Shown: positions 8,263 to 14,797 of the stretch, piece after piece
Layout of the letters: each line of letters begins with the position of its first letter
Numbering within the stretch: position 1 is the stretch's first letter
Assembly: GCA_021819565.1 (NCBI GenBank)
Contig: JAKAQV010000003.1
Span: 1-34,823 of the forward strand
Direction of reading: 5' to 3'
DNA: 34,823 nt
Source of the DNA: a bacterium
GTDB lineage: Bacteria > Elusimicrobiota > Elusimicrobia > UBA1565 > UBA9628
The notes under the pieces: generated by a model
Told to the model about the DNA's origin: nothing
Seen by the model: the letters and a program-made list of their open reading frames with translations, nothing else
Database searches by the model: none
Position numbers and translations under genes: made by a program

Positions 8263-9648
8263 ATGCCCTTAAAACTATTCAATACCCTGGGACGCTTGAA
8301 AGAAGAATTGAAGCCCCTCAAGTTTCCCGCGGTTGGAATGTACACCTGCGGCCCCACGGTTTATAATTATCAGCATATCGGAAATTACCGGACCTATATT
8401 TTCGAGGACGTTTTGAAGCGAACTCTCGGCTTTTTGGGCTTTAAACCCTTTCATATCATGAATATCACTGATGTCGGGCATCTGACCAGCCAGGGAGACG
8501 AGGGAGACGACAAGGTCGAGGTGATGGCCCAGCGGGAAGGAAAAAGCGCCTGGGATTTGGCGAAATTTTATACCGAGGCGTTTTTACAAGATTGCTCGTC
8601 TTTGAATATCTTGCCGCCGGATGTCTTGTGCCGGGCCACCGATCATATTCAAGAGCAGATCGATTTAACTCGCCGCCTTGAAAAAAAGGGCTTTCTGTAT
8701 TTGACTTCGGACGGAGTTTATTTTGAGACCGCAAAATTTCCCGATTACGACAAGCTCATGGGAAAATCCCATCTTTCCGGCATTCAATTTGGAGCCAGAG
8801 TATCGGCTAGTCCGGAAAAAAAATCTCCTTCCGATTTCGCGGTCTGGAAGTTTTCTCCGAAAAATCAAAAGCGGCAGATGGAGTGGGATTCTCCCTGGGG
8901 GAAAGGCTTTCCCGGCTGGCATATCGAGTGTTCCGCGATGGCGATGAAATATTTAGGCGAGACTTTCGACATCCATTGCGGCGGCGTCGATCATATTCCG
9001 ATTCATCATTCCAATGAAATCGCCCAATCGGAAGGCGCGACGGGAAAACCCTTCGCCCGCTATTGGCTCCATGGCGAATTTTTGCTGGTCAATAGCTCTA
9101 AAATGGCCAAATCGGACGGCACTTTTATTACGCTGGAAGATTTGAGAAAAAAAGGTTTTGATTCGCTGGATTATCGCTATCACTGTTTGACCGCGCACTA
9201 CCGAAAACAATTAGATTTTACTTGGGAGGCTTTGGAATCTTCCAAAACCGCGCGGCGAAAACTCAAGGATTTAATCGGACAAATTGGCCAAGCTTCGAAA
9301 AAACCCGCCTGCGCGGATTCCTTGAACGCCTTTAAAGCGGCTTTGTCCGATGACCTCAACATGCCGGAGGCGCTTTCAATTTTGTGGAGCGATTTAAAAA
9401 ACGGCGCTTTGCCGGAAGGCGCGCGCCTTCATTTCGCCGAAACCGCTGAGGAGGTTTTAGGTTTGGGCTTATTGGACGAGAAAACCGAAGAGGCCTTAAG
9501 CCCTGAAATTCTTGAGCTGATCGACGCCAGAGTGCTTGCGCGAAAAAACCGCGATTTTGCCCGCTCCGATGAAATTCGGCAAAAGCTTTTGTCTTTGGGA
9601 ATTCTAGTCGAGGACACTCCCTCCGGGCAAAAGTGGAGGCGCAGATGA
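8263..9648 (+). CDS. cysS: Cysteine-tRNA ligase
   Basis: This 461-residue class I aminoacyl-tRNA synthetase charges tRNA-Cys. Near the N-terminus it has [20 protein letters not shown], combining the zinc-binding Cys and the HIGH-like HIGN. Further zinc ligands lie in [10 protein letters not shown] near 220 and [18 protein letters not shown] near 242. The KMSKS loop is present as KMAKSDG near residue 281. The C-terminal anticodon-binding part ends with the typical [18 protein letters not shown] segment ([17 protein letters not shown]). The start ATG at 8263 has a TAGAAT hexamer at 8251-8256, about 7 nt upstream, which would make it leaderless, but no convincing -35 supports this. It diverges from rnpB and overlaps rlmB downstream. 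Confidence 0.96.
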   Translation: MPLKLFNTLGRLKEELKPLKFPAVGMYTCGPTVYNYQHIGNYRTYIFEDVLKRTLGFLGFKPFHIMNITDVGHLTSQGDEGDDKVEVMAQREGKSAWDLAKFYTEAFLQDCSSLNILPPDVLCRATDHIQEQIDLTRRLEKKGFLYLTSDGVYFETAKFPDYDKLMGKSHLSGIQFGARVSASPEKKSPSDFAVWKFSPKNQKRQMEWDSPWGKGFPGWHIECSAMAMKYLGETFDIHCGGVDHIPIHHSNEIAQSEGATGKPFARYWLHGEFLLVNSSKMAKSDGTFITLEDLRKKGFDSLDYRYHCLTAHYRKQLDFTWEALESSKTARRKLKDLIGQIGQASKKPACADSLNAFKAALSDDLNMPEALSILWSDLKNGALPEGARLHFAETAEEVLGLGLLDEKTEEALSPEILELIDARVLARKNRDFARSDEIRQKLLSLGILVEDTPSGQKWRRR

Positions 9649-10436
9649 GGCCTCAAAATCCGCGCCGGGTTTCGCCCGCGGTTTGGATTACCGGTTTTCA
9701 CTCGGTCAAGGAAACCTTGGGCTCCCGAGCGGAGGATGTGCTAGAGTTGTGGGTGGCGGCGGTCAAGAACCAAGATCTGGAAACTCAGGAAATCATCCGG
9801 CAGGCCCGAAGGCGCGGGATTCCGGTTCATTTTCGCGATCGAGACGAGATTGCGCGCGTGACGAAAACCGATCGCCATCAGGGCTTGGCCGCCCGGGCGA
9901 AAGAGAAAAGCGTTCTTTCTTTTTCCGATTTTTTAAGCCGCTGGGAGGAAAATGAGGATTTTAAAAGAGACCATTTTTTCTTGGTCGCCTTGGATCAAAT
10001 CCAGGATCCCCATAATTTGGGGGCCATTGCGCGCTCCGCTTCCGTTTTTGGCGCTCACGGGTTGATTATCTGCGACCGAAGATCCGCTTCCGCCTCGTTG
10101 GGGGCCTTGCGCTCTTCCGCCGGGGCTCTTGAAAAAATCGCCCTCTATGAGGCCGGAAATTTAGGGCAAGCCCTGGCGAGCGCCAAGAAAGCCGGGTTTT
10201 GGATTTATGGGGCCGCCGCGGGAGGCAGACCTGCGTGGCAGTCGGCGCTCAATAGTCCGATGATATTGGTCATCGGATCCGAAGGCGAGGGTCTGAGGAA
10301 ATCGACAGAAGAGTTCTGCGATGAGTTGGTCGGAATTCCAATTTCGGAATCCGGGGTTCCCAGCTTAAACGCCTCGGTCGCGGCGGGGATTTTACTCTAT
10401 GAAGTTTACCGGAGAGACAAAAGGGACAGTCCCTAA
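9645..10436 (+). CDS. rlmB: 23S rRNA (guanosine-2'-O-)-methyltransferase, TrmH/SpoU family
   Basis: This SPOUT methyltransferase starts at ATG 9645, overlapping the cysS stop (ATGA). I prefer it to an upstream in-frame start at 9633 because GGAGG at 9634-9638 is ideally spaced from 9645. The substrate-binding N-domain spans about residues 10-80 (WITGFHSVKETL, then THR/DRHQGLAA-like TDRHQGLAARAKE). The knotted catalytic domain carries motif 1 LDQIQDPHNLGAIARSA near 122, motif 2 ILVIGSEGEGL near 205 and motif 3 IPISESGVPSLNASVAAGI near 233. RlmB methylates G2251 in the peptidyl-transferase P-loop of 23S rRNA. The cysS-rlmB pairing is common in bacteria. A tRNA TrmH specificity cannot be excluded by motifs alone, but the N-domain favours RlmB. 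Confidence 0.92.
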   Translation: MRPQNPRRVSPAVWITGFHSVKETLGSRAEDVLELWVAAVKNQDLETQEIIRQARRRGIPVHFRDRDEIARVTKTDRHQGLAARAKEKSVLSFSDFLSRWEENEDFKRDHFFLVALDQIQDPHNLGAIARSASVFGAHGLIICDRRSASASLGALRSSAGALEKIALYEAGNLGQALASAKKAGFWIYGAAAGGRPAWQSALNSPMILVIGSEGEGLRKSTEEFCDELVGIPISESGVPSLNASVAAGILLYEVYRRDKRDSP

Positions 10437-10444
10437 TTATCGCT

Positions 10445-11305
10445 ATGCAATGTGAACGGGTGTTTGTTCAAGATCATCGGGCGGTCAAGCCCGCCGCCTG
10501 GGCTTTTGGCATTGCGTTTCCTTTTTTTCTCATCGAACTCTCGGGTGGAATTTATGTCGGCAGCTTGGCCTTGATCGCCGACGCGATGCATCTGCTGATG
10601 GATTTAATCGCCCTGGGAATGACCTTGTTTGTCGCTTTCGCTTCTCAAAGACCGCCGGATGAAAAACGCACCTTTGGATATGAGCGCCTCGAAGTATTAG
10701 CGGCCTTGGCCAACGGAATTTTGCTGTGGGTCGCGGTGGGAATTATTTTAAGGGAGGCTTATCAAAGATTTTCATTTCCCAAGCAGGTGTCCGGCGGTCC
10801 CATGGCCGCGATCGCGTTTTTAGGACTTTTATGCAACCTTTCTTCCGGCTGGATTCTTTATTCTTCCAGCCGAAAAAATATCAATCTCCGGGGAGCTTTT
10901 TTCCATGTGATGACCGACGCCTTCGGTTCGGCCTTGGTGATCATCGCGGGAATTGTCATCCTCAAAACCGGTTGGTATCAGGCGGACGCGGTCGCCAGCG
11001 TTTTGGTTTGTTTTGGCATCATTTTAAGCTCGGTGTGGCTGCTCAGGGATTCCATCCATATCTTGCTGGAGGGCGTTCCGGCCCATATCCATGTCGATGA
11101 AGTCCAAAAGGCTTTGTCGGAAATCCCCGGCGTTAAAGACGTCCATGACATCCATCTGTGGTCGTTGACCCAAGGTTCCGAATCGATGAGCGGGCATATC
11201 ATCGTCAATTCCGGATTTGATTCTGACCAAGCTCTTAAGGCCGCGACGACGGTTTTAAAAGAGCGCTTTGGTCTCTCGCATGTGACGCTTCAAATAGAAA
11301 AATGA
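10445..11305 (+). CDS. Cation diffusion facilitator (CDF) family metal transporter
   Basis: This 286-residue inner-membrane protein has about six predicted transmembrane helices followed by a cytoplasmic domain. The metal-binding signatures of CDF proteins are present: SLALIADAMHLLMDLIAL in TM2 (HxxxD type site) and FHVMTDAFGSALVI in TM5 (second HxxxD). The C-terminal ferredoxin-like domain begins about residue 205 (ILLEGVPAHIHVDEVQKAL) and includes VKDVHDIHLWSL. CDF transporters expel Zn2+, Co2+ or similar ions in exchange for protons. The HxxxD pair fits zinc, but the substrate is not certain. The gene starts 8 nt after rlmB with no visible ribosome-binding site, and its stop overlaps the thiN start (ATGA at 11302). 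Confidence 0.92.
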   Translation: MQCERVFVQDHRAVKPAAWAFGIAFPFFLIELSGGIYVGSLALIADAMHLLMDLIALGMTLFVAFASQRPPDEKRTFGYERLEVLAALANGILLWVAVGIILREAYQRFSFPKQVSGGPMAAIAFLGLLCNLSSGWILYSSSRKNINLRGAFFHVMTDAFGSALVIIAGIVILKTGWYQADAVASVLVCFGIILSSVWLLRDSIHILLEGVPAHIHVDEVQKALSEIPGVKDVHDIHLWSLTQGSESMSGHIIVNSGFDSDQALKAATTVLKERFGLSHVTLQIEK

Positions 11306-11967
11306 ACGGTTCTGCGTCTCTTTTTCCGCGGCCTTGTCTCATTTTTCTCAATGGCGAGATTGAGGACCCAAAACGAGTTCTTGAAGCGGCACAATTTTGC
11401 CGCTGCCAACACGGGGCCGTTCTTTGCGCCGATGGAGGACTTAAGCAGGCGTTGAAATTAAAAATCATTCCCGACATCGTCATCGGGGATATGGATTCTC
11501 TCCCAAAGCCCTTGCCGGCTCTCGGTTTTAAAAAACCGGTGTTTGTCTGTGACTTTGACGAGGACTCTTCCGATTTTGAAAAAACCCTTCTTTGGGCGCT
11601 TGAGCGCGGGTTTAAGACCGCCTTTGTCTGCGGGCTTCTCGGCGGAGGACTGGACCATGCCCTGGTCAATATTGCTATGATGGAGCGCTTCGGCCTTAAG
11701 ATGCGGGTTGTGGCCTTGGGCCGAGGCCAGGGAATTTTTTTGTCGAAAGGGCTTTATCAATTCGCGCTTAATAAAGGAGAGCGCTTTAGCCTTTTGGCTT
11801 TGAGAGAATCGGAAATCAGTCTTTTGGGCGCGCGTTACGAGTTGAAAGAAGAGACCTTGTCTTCTTCCAGTCGGGGCTTGGGAAACACGGCCGAAGGCCC
11901 GATTTCCGTTGAGTTGCATCGGGGAAATGCCTGGTTTTTGTTAGGACGCGGTCTGGGCCTAAAATAG
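11302..11967 (+). CDS. thiN: Thiamine pyrophosphokinase
   Basis: This 221-residue protein should convert thiamine plus ATP to thiamine pyrophosphate plus AMP in the cytoplasm. The catalytic domain shows CADGGLKQAL near residue 43, PDIVIGDMDSL near 57 (GDxDS, metal and phosphate binding), DFDEDSSDFEKTLLWAL near 80 (the usual D.D.TD..KA signature) and GLLGGGLDHALVN near 113. The family normally has GGRxDH, so Arg is Gly here, a possible oddity. The C-terminal thiamine-binding part ends TLSSSSRGLGNTAEGPISVE. It overlaps the CDF gene by 4 bp. Thiamine and metal transport have no clear link, so I read this as a shared operon only. Confidence 0.88.
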   Translation: MNGSASLFPRPCLIFLNGEIEDPKRVLEAAQFCRCQHGAVLCADGGLKQALKLKIIPDIVIGDMDSLPKPLPALGFKKPVFVCDFDEDSSDFEKTLLWALERGFKTAFVCGLLGGGLDHALVNIAMMERFGLKMRVVALGRGQGIFLSKGLYQFALNKGERFSLLALRESEISLLGARYELKEETLSSSSRGLGNTAEGPISVELHRGNAWFLLGRGLGLK

Positions 11968-11970
11968 GTC

Positions 11971-11998
11971 TTGACAGGAGATAAATGTCTGTTATACT
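11971..11998 (+). promoter_or_regulatory. Sigma70-type promoter upstream of the c-di-GMP riboswitch
   Basis: A consensus TTGACA (11971-11976), a 16-bp spacer and TATACT (11993-11998) make this the best promoter in the window. The predicted start is near 12005, a few bases before the riboswitch aptamer. It begins only 4 bp after the thiN stop, so the locus downstream has its own strong transcription start. Confidence 0.8.
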
Positions 11999-12010
11999 AA
12001 CTCTTGTAGT

Positions 12011-12107
12011 GCGGTCAGTGAGACCGAAAAGGCAAACCTTTCGAAAGAAAGGGGCGCAAAGCGCGGGGTCCCTTGTGGATTGCCCGGCTGCCGAAGGGAT
12101 CTGATTG
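12011..12107 (+). ncRNA. Cyclic di-GMP-I (GEMM-I) riboswitch
   Basis: The core matches the GEMM-I aptamer: GGCAAACC (12031-12038), a perfect CCTTTC-GAAA-GAAAGG stem with GNRA tetraloop, then GGCGCAAAG, a variable CGGG/CCCG helix, and a closing GGCTGCCGA (about 12087-12095). Aligning by hand to the Vibrio Vc2 aptamer puts a G at the ligand-contacting position 20 and an A at position 47. This favours c-di-GMP over 3',3'-cGAMP, whose riboswitches usually have A at position 20. A tentative closing helix pairs GGTCAG (12013-12018) with CTGATT (12101-12106), right beside the ATG at 12108. The only Shine-Dalgarno candidate, AAGGGA, lies between aptamer and ATG. No terminator hairpin with a U-run is seen, so control of translation is more likely than of transcription. 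Confidence 0.87.
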
Positions 12108-12626
12108 ATGGATTATTTTAAATTGTCTTTGACGCGGAGGCGGATCGCGGGCGTTTTGGCGGTCGCTTCCGCTTTTTTATTTCTTTCTGCGAGAGCTTTT
12201 GCCGAAGTTCCCATCGGTCTTGGGGCGCAAGGGGTGAGCGTTAGTTACGCCGTTGCTAACGCCCTTCATCTGGACGTTCGCGACGCCTTGGGACGGCCGG
12301 TTTCTCGCTCCCTTATCCAAAAAGAGCTGAAAATTTCAGAGGCAAGAGCGCGCAGCCGGACTTCTTTTTTCTCTTCTCTTCCCAAGGCGCGGGCGATTAG
12401 TTTTTTTATTGAATGTGTTTGGAAACTCCCCATTTTCTCTTGGGGCGCCTCTCTGTTTGAGGCCAGAGCGCGCGTTTGGGCTCTTCCCGTTTCCAGAAAG
12501 AGGCCCTTGTTGGCGCGGGGGCTCTTGAGATGGATTTCGATTTTTTCAGGCGTATTTTTTGTCTCTTGTCTGATTTCCTTCCATCGGGAAGTATCCTACC
12601 TTAACTTTTCTGTTCTCCGCTGTTGA
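12108..12626 (+). CDS. Unrecognised exported protein under the c-di-GMP riboswitch
   Basis: I do not recognise this 172-residue protein. The start is ATG 12108, with TTG 12105 as an alternative; it follows the riboswitch directly with AAGGGA as the likely ribosome-binding site. The N-terminus is a clear signal peptide: positive TRRRIAG, hydrophobic VLAVASAFLFLSA, and a probable cut after RAFA at about residue 32. The early mature part (VPIGLGAQGVSVSYAVANAL) has a low-complexity look. The rest is rich in Arg, Ser and Phe, and a second hydrophobic stretch (WISIFSGVFFVSCLISF) near the C-terminus could be a membrane anchor. The Arg/Ser/Phe-rich second half could also be a frameshifted or decayed remnant. 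Its position makes it the direct target of c-di-GMP control. Confidence 0.6.
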   Translation: MDYFKLSLTRRRIAGVLAVASAFLFLSARAFAEVPIGLGAQGVSVSYAVANALHLDVRDALGRPVSRSLIQKELKISEARARSRTSFFSSLPKARAISFFIECVWKLPIFSWGASLFEARARVWALPVSRKRPLLARGLLRWISIFSGVFFVSCLISFHREVSYLNFSVLRC

Positions 12627-12745
12627 TTCTTCTTTTCTCCCCCTCATAAATCAAGAAACGAACAAGCTTGTTGAGAAGTCGTTAAGTGTTTGCGCGTCGG
12701 GTCTTATAGCTTTGAGTTCTCGCGCGCGCGAAGTCAAAGGAGAAG

Positions 12746-13399
12746 ATGAACAAGAAAGCGGCCAAATTGATGATCCTGGTTTTGGGCGCGCTTGGGTGTC
12801 TGGGTTTTTCCAGGGCCTGGGCTCAAAACACAGCCCCTCAGGGCCAAGCCGAGATTGCGCGCCCTTGGGCAGAGGGTTTTAGCGTCAGTCAATCCTCGAT
12901 GTCCCGGCTTTTAGCGGTCAAATCGGTTTTTCAAGGTCCCAATAGAAGGGCGGCGAGCGCTTTAGAGGCGGCCTTTTTCCAAGAACCCCGGGCTTCTATC
13001 CGGGCCTGGATGGTGCGGGCGGAAAACCATTCCGCGCCGGGCAATATATCGTTTTTAGAAACCGCGCTTAAAGACCCCAATGTTTTTGTCCGCGAAGCCG
13101 CTATTGTCGCCTTGGGAGAGTCCAAAAAGCCTCAGGCAGTTAAGGATTTGGCTCCGCTTTTGGCCACCGAGCCCGAGCCCGGCGCGCGGATAACCATCGC
13201 TTTTTGGCTGGGTCAATTGGGGGGAAGTTCTTCGGTTGTGGCGCTTTCCCAGGCCTTGGCTCAAGATAAAGATGCCAATGTTCGCCTTCAGGCGGCGCAG
13301 TCGCTTAAGGAGATTGGGAGTAGCTCGGCTTTGAGCGCTTTAAAGCAGGCGGCCAATGACCCTAATCCCCGGGTAAGGGGGCTAGCGCAAGGAAAGTAA
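12746..13399 (+). CDS. Exported HEAT-repeat protein, probably truncated at its C-terminus
   Basis: This 217-residue protein starts at ATG 12746 with a good AAAGGAG site upstream. It has a signal peptide (KKAAKLMILVLGALGCLGF, cut likely after AWA near residue 26). Residues from about 98 to the end form three to four HEAT/PBS-lyase-type repeats with the signatures DPNVFVREAAIVALGE, GARITIAFWLGQLG, DANVRLQAAQSLKEIG and DPNPRVRGLAQ. Such repeats build a superhelical protein-binding scaffold. The last repeat is cut in the middle of its second helix. The final residues GK and the TAA stop come from the first 10-bp unit of hairpin repeat A, so the gene looks shortened by insertion of that element. 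The 119 bp between this gene and the previous one (12627-12745) hold only a short AACAAGCTTGTT palindrome, and I see no clear promoter or terminator there. Confidence 0.75.
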   Translation: MNKKAAKLMILVLGALGCLGFSRAWAQNTAPQGQAEIARPWAEGFSVSQSSMSRLLAVKSVFQGPNRRAASALEAAFFQEPRASIRAWMVRAENHSAPGNISFLETALKDPNVFVREAAIVALGESKKPQAVKDLAPLLATEPEPGARITIAFWLGQLGGSSSVVALSQALAQDKDANVRLQAAQSLKEIGSSSALSALKQAANDPNPRVRGLAQGK

Positions 13400-13607
13400 C
13401 AGAAAGAAAATGAAAGCAACGGAAAGAAACGGAAAGTTACAGAAAGTAACGGAAGGTAACGGAAAGTTTGGATTGCTTTCCTTGGCTTTCCATTTCTTGC
13501 CGTTGCCTTCCGTTTCTGTCCGTGACTTGCCGTGTCTTTCCGCTGCTTGCCGTGTCTTTCCGTTGCCTTCCGTTACTGGCTCTACGCCGGGCTTAGCGGT
13601 AAATTTC
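13391..13607. repeat. Decamer hairpin repeat, copy A
   Basis: The left arm is tandem 10-bp units of the form GGAAAGTAAC (variants AGAAAGTAAC, GGAAAGTTAC, GGAAGGTAAC). The centre is GGAAAGTTTGGATTG and the right arm is about nine units of the complementary type (GTTGCCTTCC, GTGTCTTTCC, GCTGCTTGCC). The arms are imperfect reverse complements and would fold into a long stem in DNA or RNA. The copy ends with GGCTCTACGCCGGGCTTAGC and GGTAAATTTC, which run into the end of toxin 1. The first unit supplies the stop codon of the HEAT gene. Unlike copies B and C it lacks the TA promoter flank on its left. Confidence 0.9.
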
Positions 13608-13865
13608 ATGAGTTCCAAGATCGTAGTAAATGACTTCGTCTTTTTGGATGAAGCGAAAAAGAATGCGCAGATGATAATTGACCGAATAAGACCAATAACC
13701 GTTCAACTCGCCTTTCAGGGGATGGGCCCTAAGGCGAGAGTCCATGGCATTAGCCCTAAACCATTGGTCCCTTTTTGCAACGAGTTTTCTCAGATTGACC
13801 GGAAGTTTGCCCAACCCTTTTTCGAAATCGGAAGTAATATGGATTTTACGGATGGGACGGAGCAT
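13593..13865 (-). CDS. RelE/YafQ-type toxin (TA pair 1)
   Basis: This protein of about 90 residues belongs to the RelE/ParE superfamily of small mRNA-cleaving toxins. Motifs: KIHITSDFEKGLGKLP at the N-terminus, HPLKGELNGYWSYSV in the middle (typical of the YafQ/RelE-StbE branch), RILFRFIQKDEVIYYDLG, and GTHEIYR at the C-terminus. These toxins cut mRNA on the ribosome. The start is ATG 13865, giving a TGATG junction with the antitoxin stop, or TTG 13868 with a 4-bp overlap. The last codons (EIYR plus stop) lie in sequence shared with the unrelated-looking toxin 2 cassette. It is encoded antisense to the surrounding exported-protein genes. Confidence 0.85.
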   Translation of the reverse strand: MLRPIRKIHITSDFEKGLGKLPVNLRKLVAKRDQWFRANAMDSRLRAHPLKGELNGYWSYSVNYHLRILFRFIQKDEVIYYDLGTHEIYR

Positions 13866-14068
13866 CAAGCGGCGCGAAGTTCCGCAAGCGACTTGAACGT
13901 AACTTTTGTCTTTCCGTTTTTAAGTTCTTTTTCCCCATGGGCAATTTTGGCTAAGGCGTCGCGCGCTTCCTCCAGGCGTTTCTGGAGCTTTTCATATTCC
14001 TTCCGAGGAAGCACAACGAGCTCGTCTCCATGGGTCAAATTTCTAGGTATGGTTAATGTGGTGAGCAT
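13865..14068 (-). CDS. Small antitoxin of TA pair 1 (AbrB/SpoVT-like)
   Basis: This 67-residue protein starts with a short beta-rich segment (TLTIPRNLTHGDELVVLPR) resembling the swapped-hairpin DNA-binding part of AbrB-like antitoxins. A charged helix follows (KEYEKLQKRLEEARDAL), then a basic tail that would wrap the toxin. It is coupled to toxin 1. The ATG at 14068 lies only 6 nt after a TACACT -10 element, so its mRNA is predicted to be leaderless. The family assignment is tentative, but the antitoxin role is strongly supported by size, order and overlap with a RelE-type toxin. Confidence 0.78.
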   Translation of the reverse strand: MLTTLTIPRNLTHGDELVVLPRKEYEKLQKRLEEARDALAKIAHGEKELKNGKTKVTFKSLAELRAA

Positions 14069-14347
14069 GAGCTTAGTGTAACATGAGACTCTTAAAAAGT
14101 CAAGGACGAACGGAGAGTCACGGAAAGTAACAGAAAGTAACAGAAAGAAAATGAAAGCAACGGAAAGTAACGGAAAGTTACAGAAAGTAACGGAAGGTAA
14201 CGGAAAGTTTGGATTGCTTTCCTTGGCTTTCCGTTTCTTGCCGTTGTCTTCCGTTTCTGTCCGTGACTTGCCGTGTCTTTCCGCTGCTTGCCGTGTCTTT
14301 CCGTTGCCTTCCGTTACTGGCTCTACGCCGGGCTTAGCGGTAAATTT
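14069..14347. repeat. Decamer hairpin repeat, copy B, with both TA flanks
   Basis: This is the complete form of the element. From left to right it holds the TA promoter flank for pair 1 (14069-14103), the linker GGACGAACGGAGAGTCAC, then left-arm decamers, the core with GGAAAGTTTGGATTG at 14202, the right arm, and the GGCTCTACGCCGGGCTTAGC flank that contains the toxin 2 stop. It differs from copies A and C by only a handful of bases across the core and right arm. It has one more AGAAAGTAAC unit on the left than they do. Confidence 0.9.
14075..14103 (-). promoter_or_regulatory. TA pair 1 promoter with overlapping palindrome
   Basis: On the minus strand: TTGACT (14103-14098), a 17-bp spacer and TACACT (14080-14075). 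The predicted start coincides with the A of the antitoxin ATG at 14068. An imperfect palindrome GACTCTTAAAAAGTC (14087-14101 on the plus strand) overlaps the -35 and spacer and could be an operator. The same promoter is present upstream of TA pair 2. Confidence 0.72.
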
Positions 14348-14588
14348 CTCTTCGGTGCCCTATGGAGAGAATGACCAGCAGTCGCTCAGAGTCATTGATC
14401 GCGTAGATGACGCGGTAATCTCCGATGCGGATCCGGTAGCGCTCGGTATGGCGAAGTTTTTGGGAGCCGTGGGGACGGGGCTCCATAGCCAAGGCCAAAA
14501 GGCGGGGTTCTATTCGGTTGCGAATGGAGAGGGGGAGACTCGCGAACTCGGACTGGGCGCTTCGGACAATCGAGACCCGATAACTCAC
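14334..14588 (-). CDS. RelE/ParE-type toxin (TA pair 2)
   Basis: This 84-residue toxin has the classical RelE/ParE pattern: YRVSIVRSAQSEFASLP at the N-terminus, the SQKLRHTERYRIRIGDYRV core near residue 42, then IYAINDSERLLVILSIGHR and the end REIYR. The basic residues around RYRIRIGDYRVIY correspond to the catalytic and RNA-binding face of RelE. The GTG start at 14588-14586 overlaps the antitoxin stop (GTGA). Apart from the shared superfamily fold and the last four residues it has little similarity to toxin 1. It ends inside the hairpin copy B flank. Confidence 0.88.
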   Translation of the reverse strand: MSYRVSIVRSAQSEFASLPLSIRNRIEPRLLALAMEPRPHGSQKLRHTERYRIRIGDYRVIYAINDSERLLVILSIGHRREIYR

Positions 14589-14797
14589 GGGGCGCGTTTT
14601 GTTTTTAGAGAGGAAAGAAATTGTTTGAGCGGGCGCGTCGGCTCTTTTAAGCGGCTTTCCGTGATGGCCAGATCAATAAGGTCTTCGCGGAGGCTTTCAT
14701 CTTGGACGATGTGGACGAAGACTTCATCTTGGACGCGCCGTGGCAATGCTCGAAAAGCCGTGAGGAACACATTGGCGGTCGCTTGTTCCGTGGTCAT
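14585..14797 (-). CDS. Antitoxin of TA pair 2 (helical, RelB-like)
   Basis: This 70-residue, probably all-helical protein has segments LTAFRALPRRVQDEVFVHIV and DESLREDLIDLAITESRL, a pattern often found in small proteins directly upstream of RelE toxins. It has no visible relation to the beta-rich antitoxin 1. The ATG at 14797 follows the same promoter as pair 1 with the same 6-nt gap after the -10, so it is also predicted to be leaderless. It overlaps the toxin GTG by 4 bp. Family naming is uncertain; the role follows from context. Confidence 0.75.
   Translation of the reverse strand: MTTEQATANVFLTAFRALPRRVQDEVFVHIVQDESLREDLIDLAITESRLKEPTRPLKQFLSSLKTKRAP

Noticed and set aside
9633-9644. Upstream start for rlmB four codons earlier.
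   Set aside because: The GGAGG site at 9634-9638 is placed for the ATG at 9645, and the ATGA overlap with cysS matches the local pattern.
12011-12107. 3',3'-cGAMP (GEMM-Ib) specificity of the riboswitch.
   Set aside because: Hand alignment gives G rather than A at the position equivalent to G20 of Vc2. This favours c-di-GMP, although only binding data would settle it.
13382-13618. A minus-strand ORF across hairpin copy A.
   Set aside because: The decamer arms are self-complementary and lack stops in several frames; the translation is a repeat product with no independent gene features.
13410-14081. A plus-strand ORF of 223 codons starting in hairpin copy A and crossing TA pair 1 antisense.
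   Set aside because: Beyond the decamer part it is the complement of well-recognised toxin and antitoxin genes with proper overlaps, so the antisense reading is most likely a shadow. Its start matters only as a parallel to the giant gene's start.
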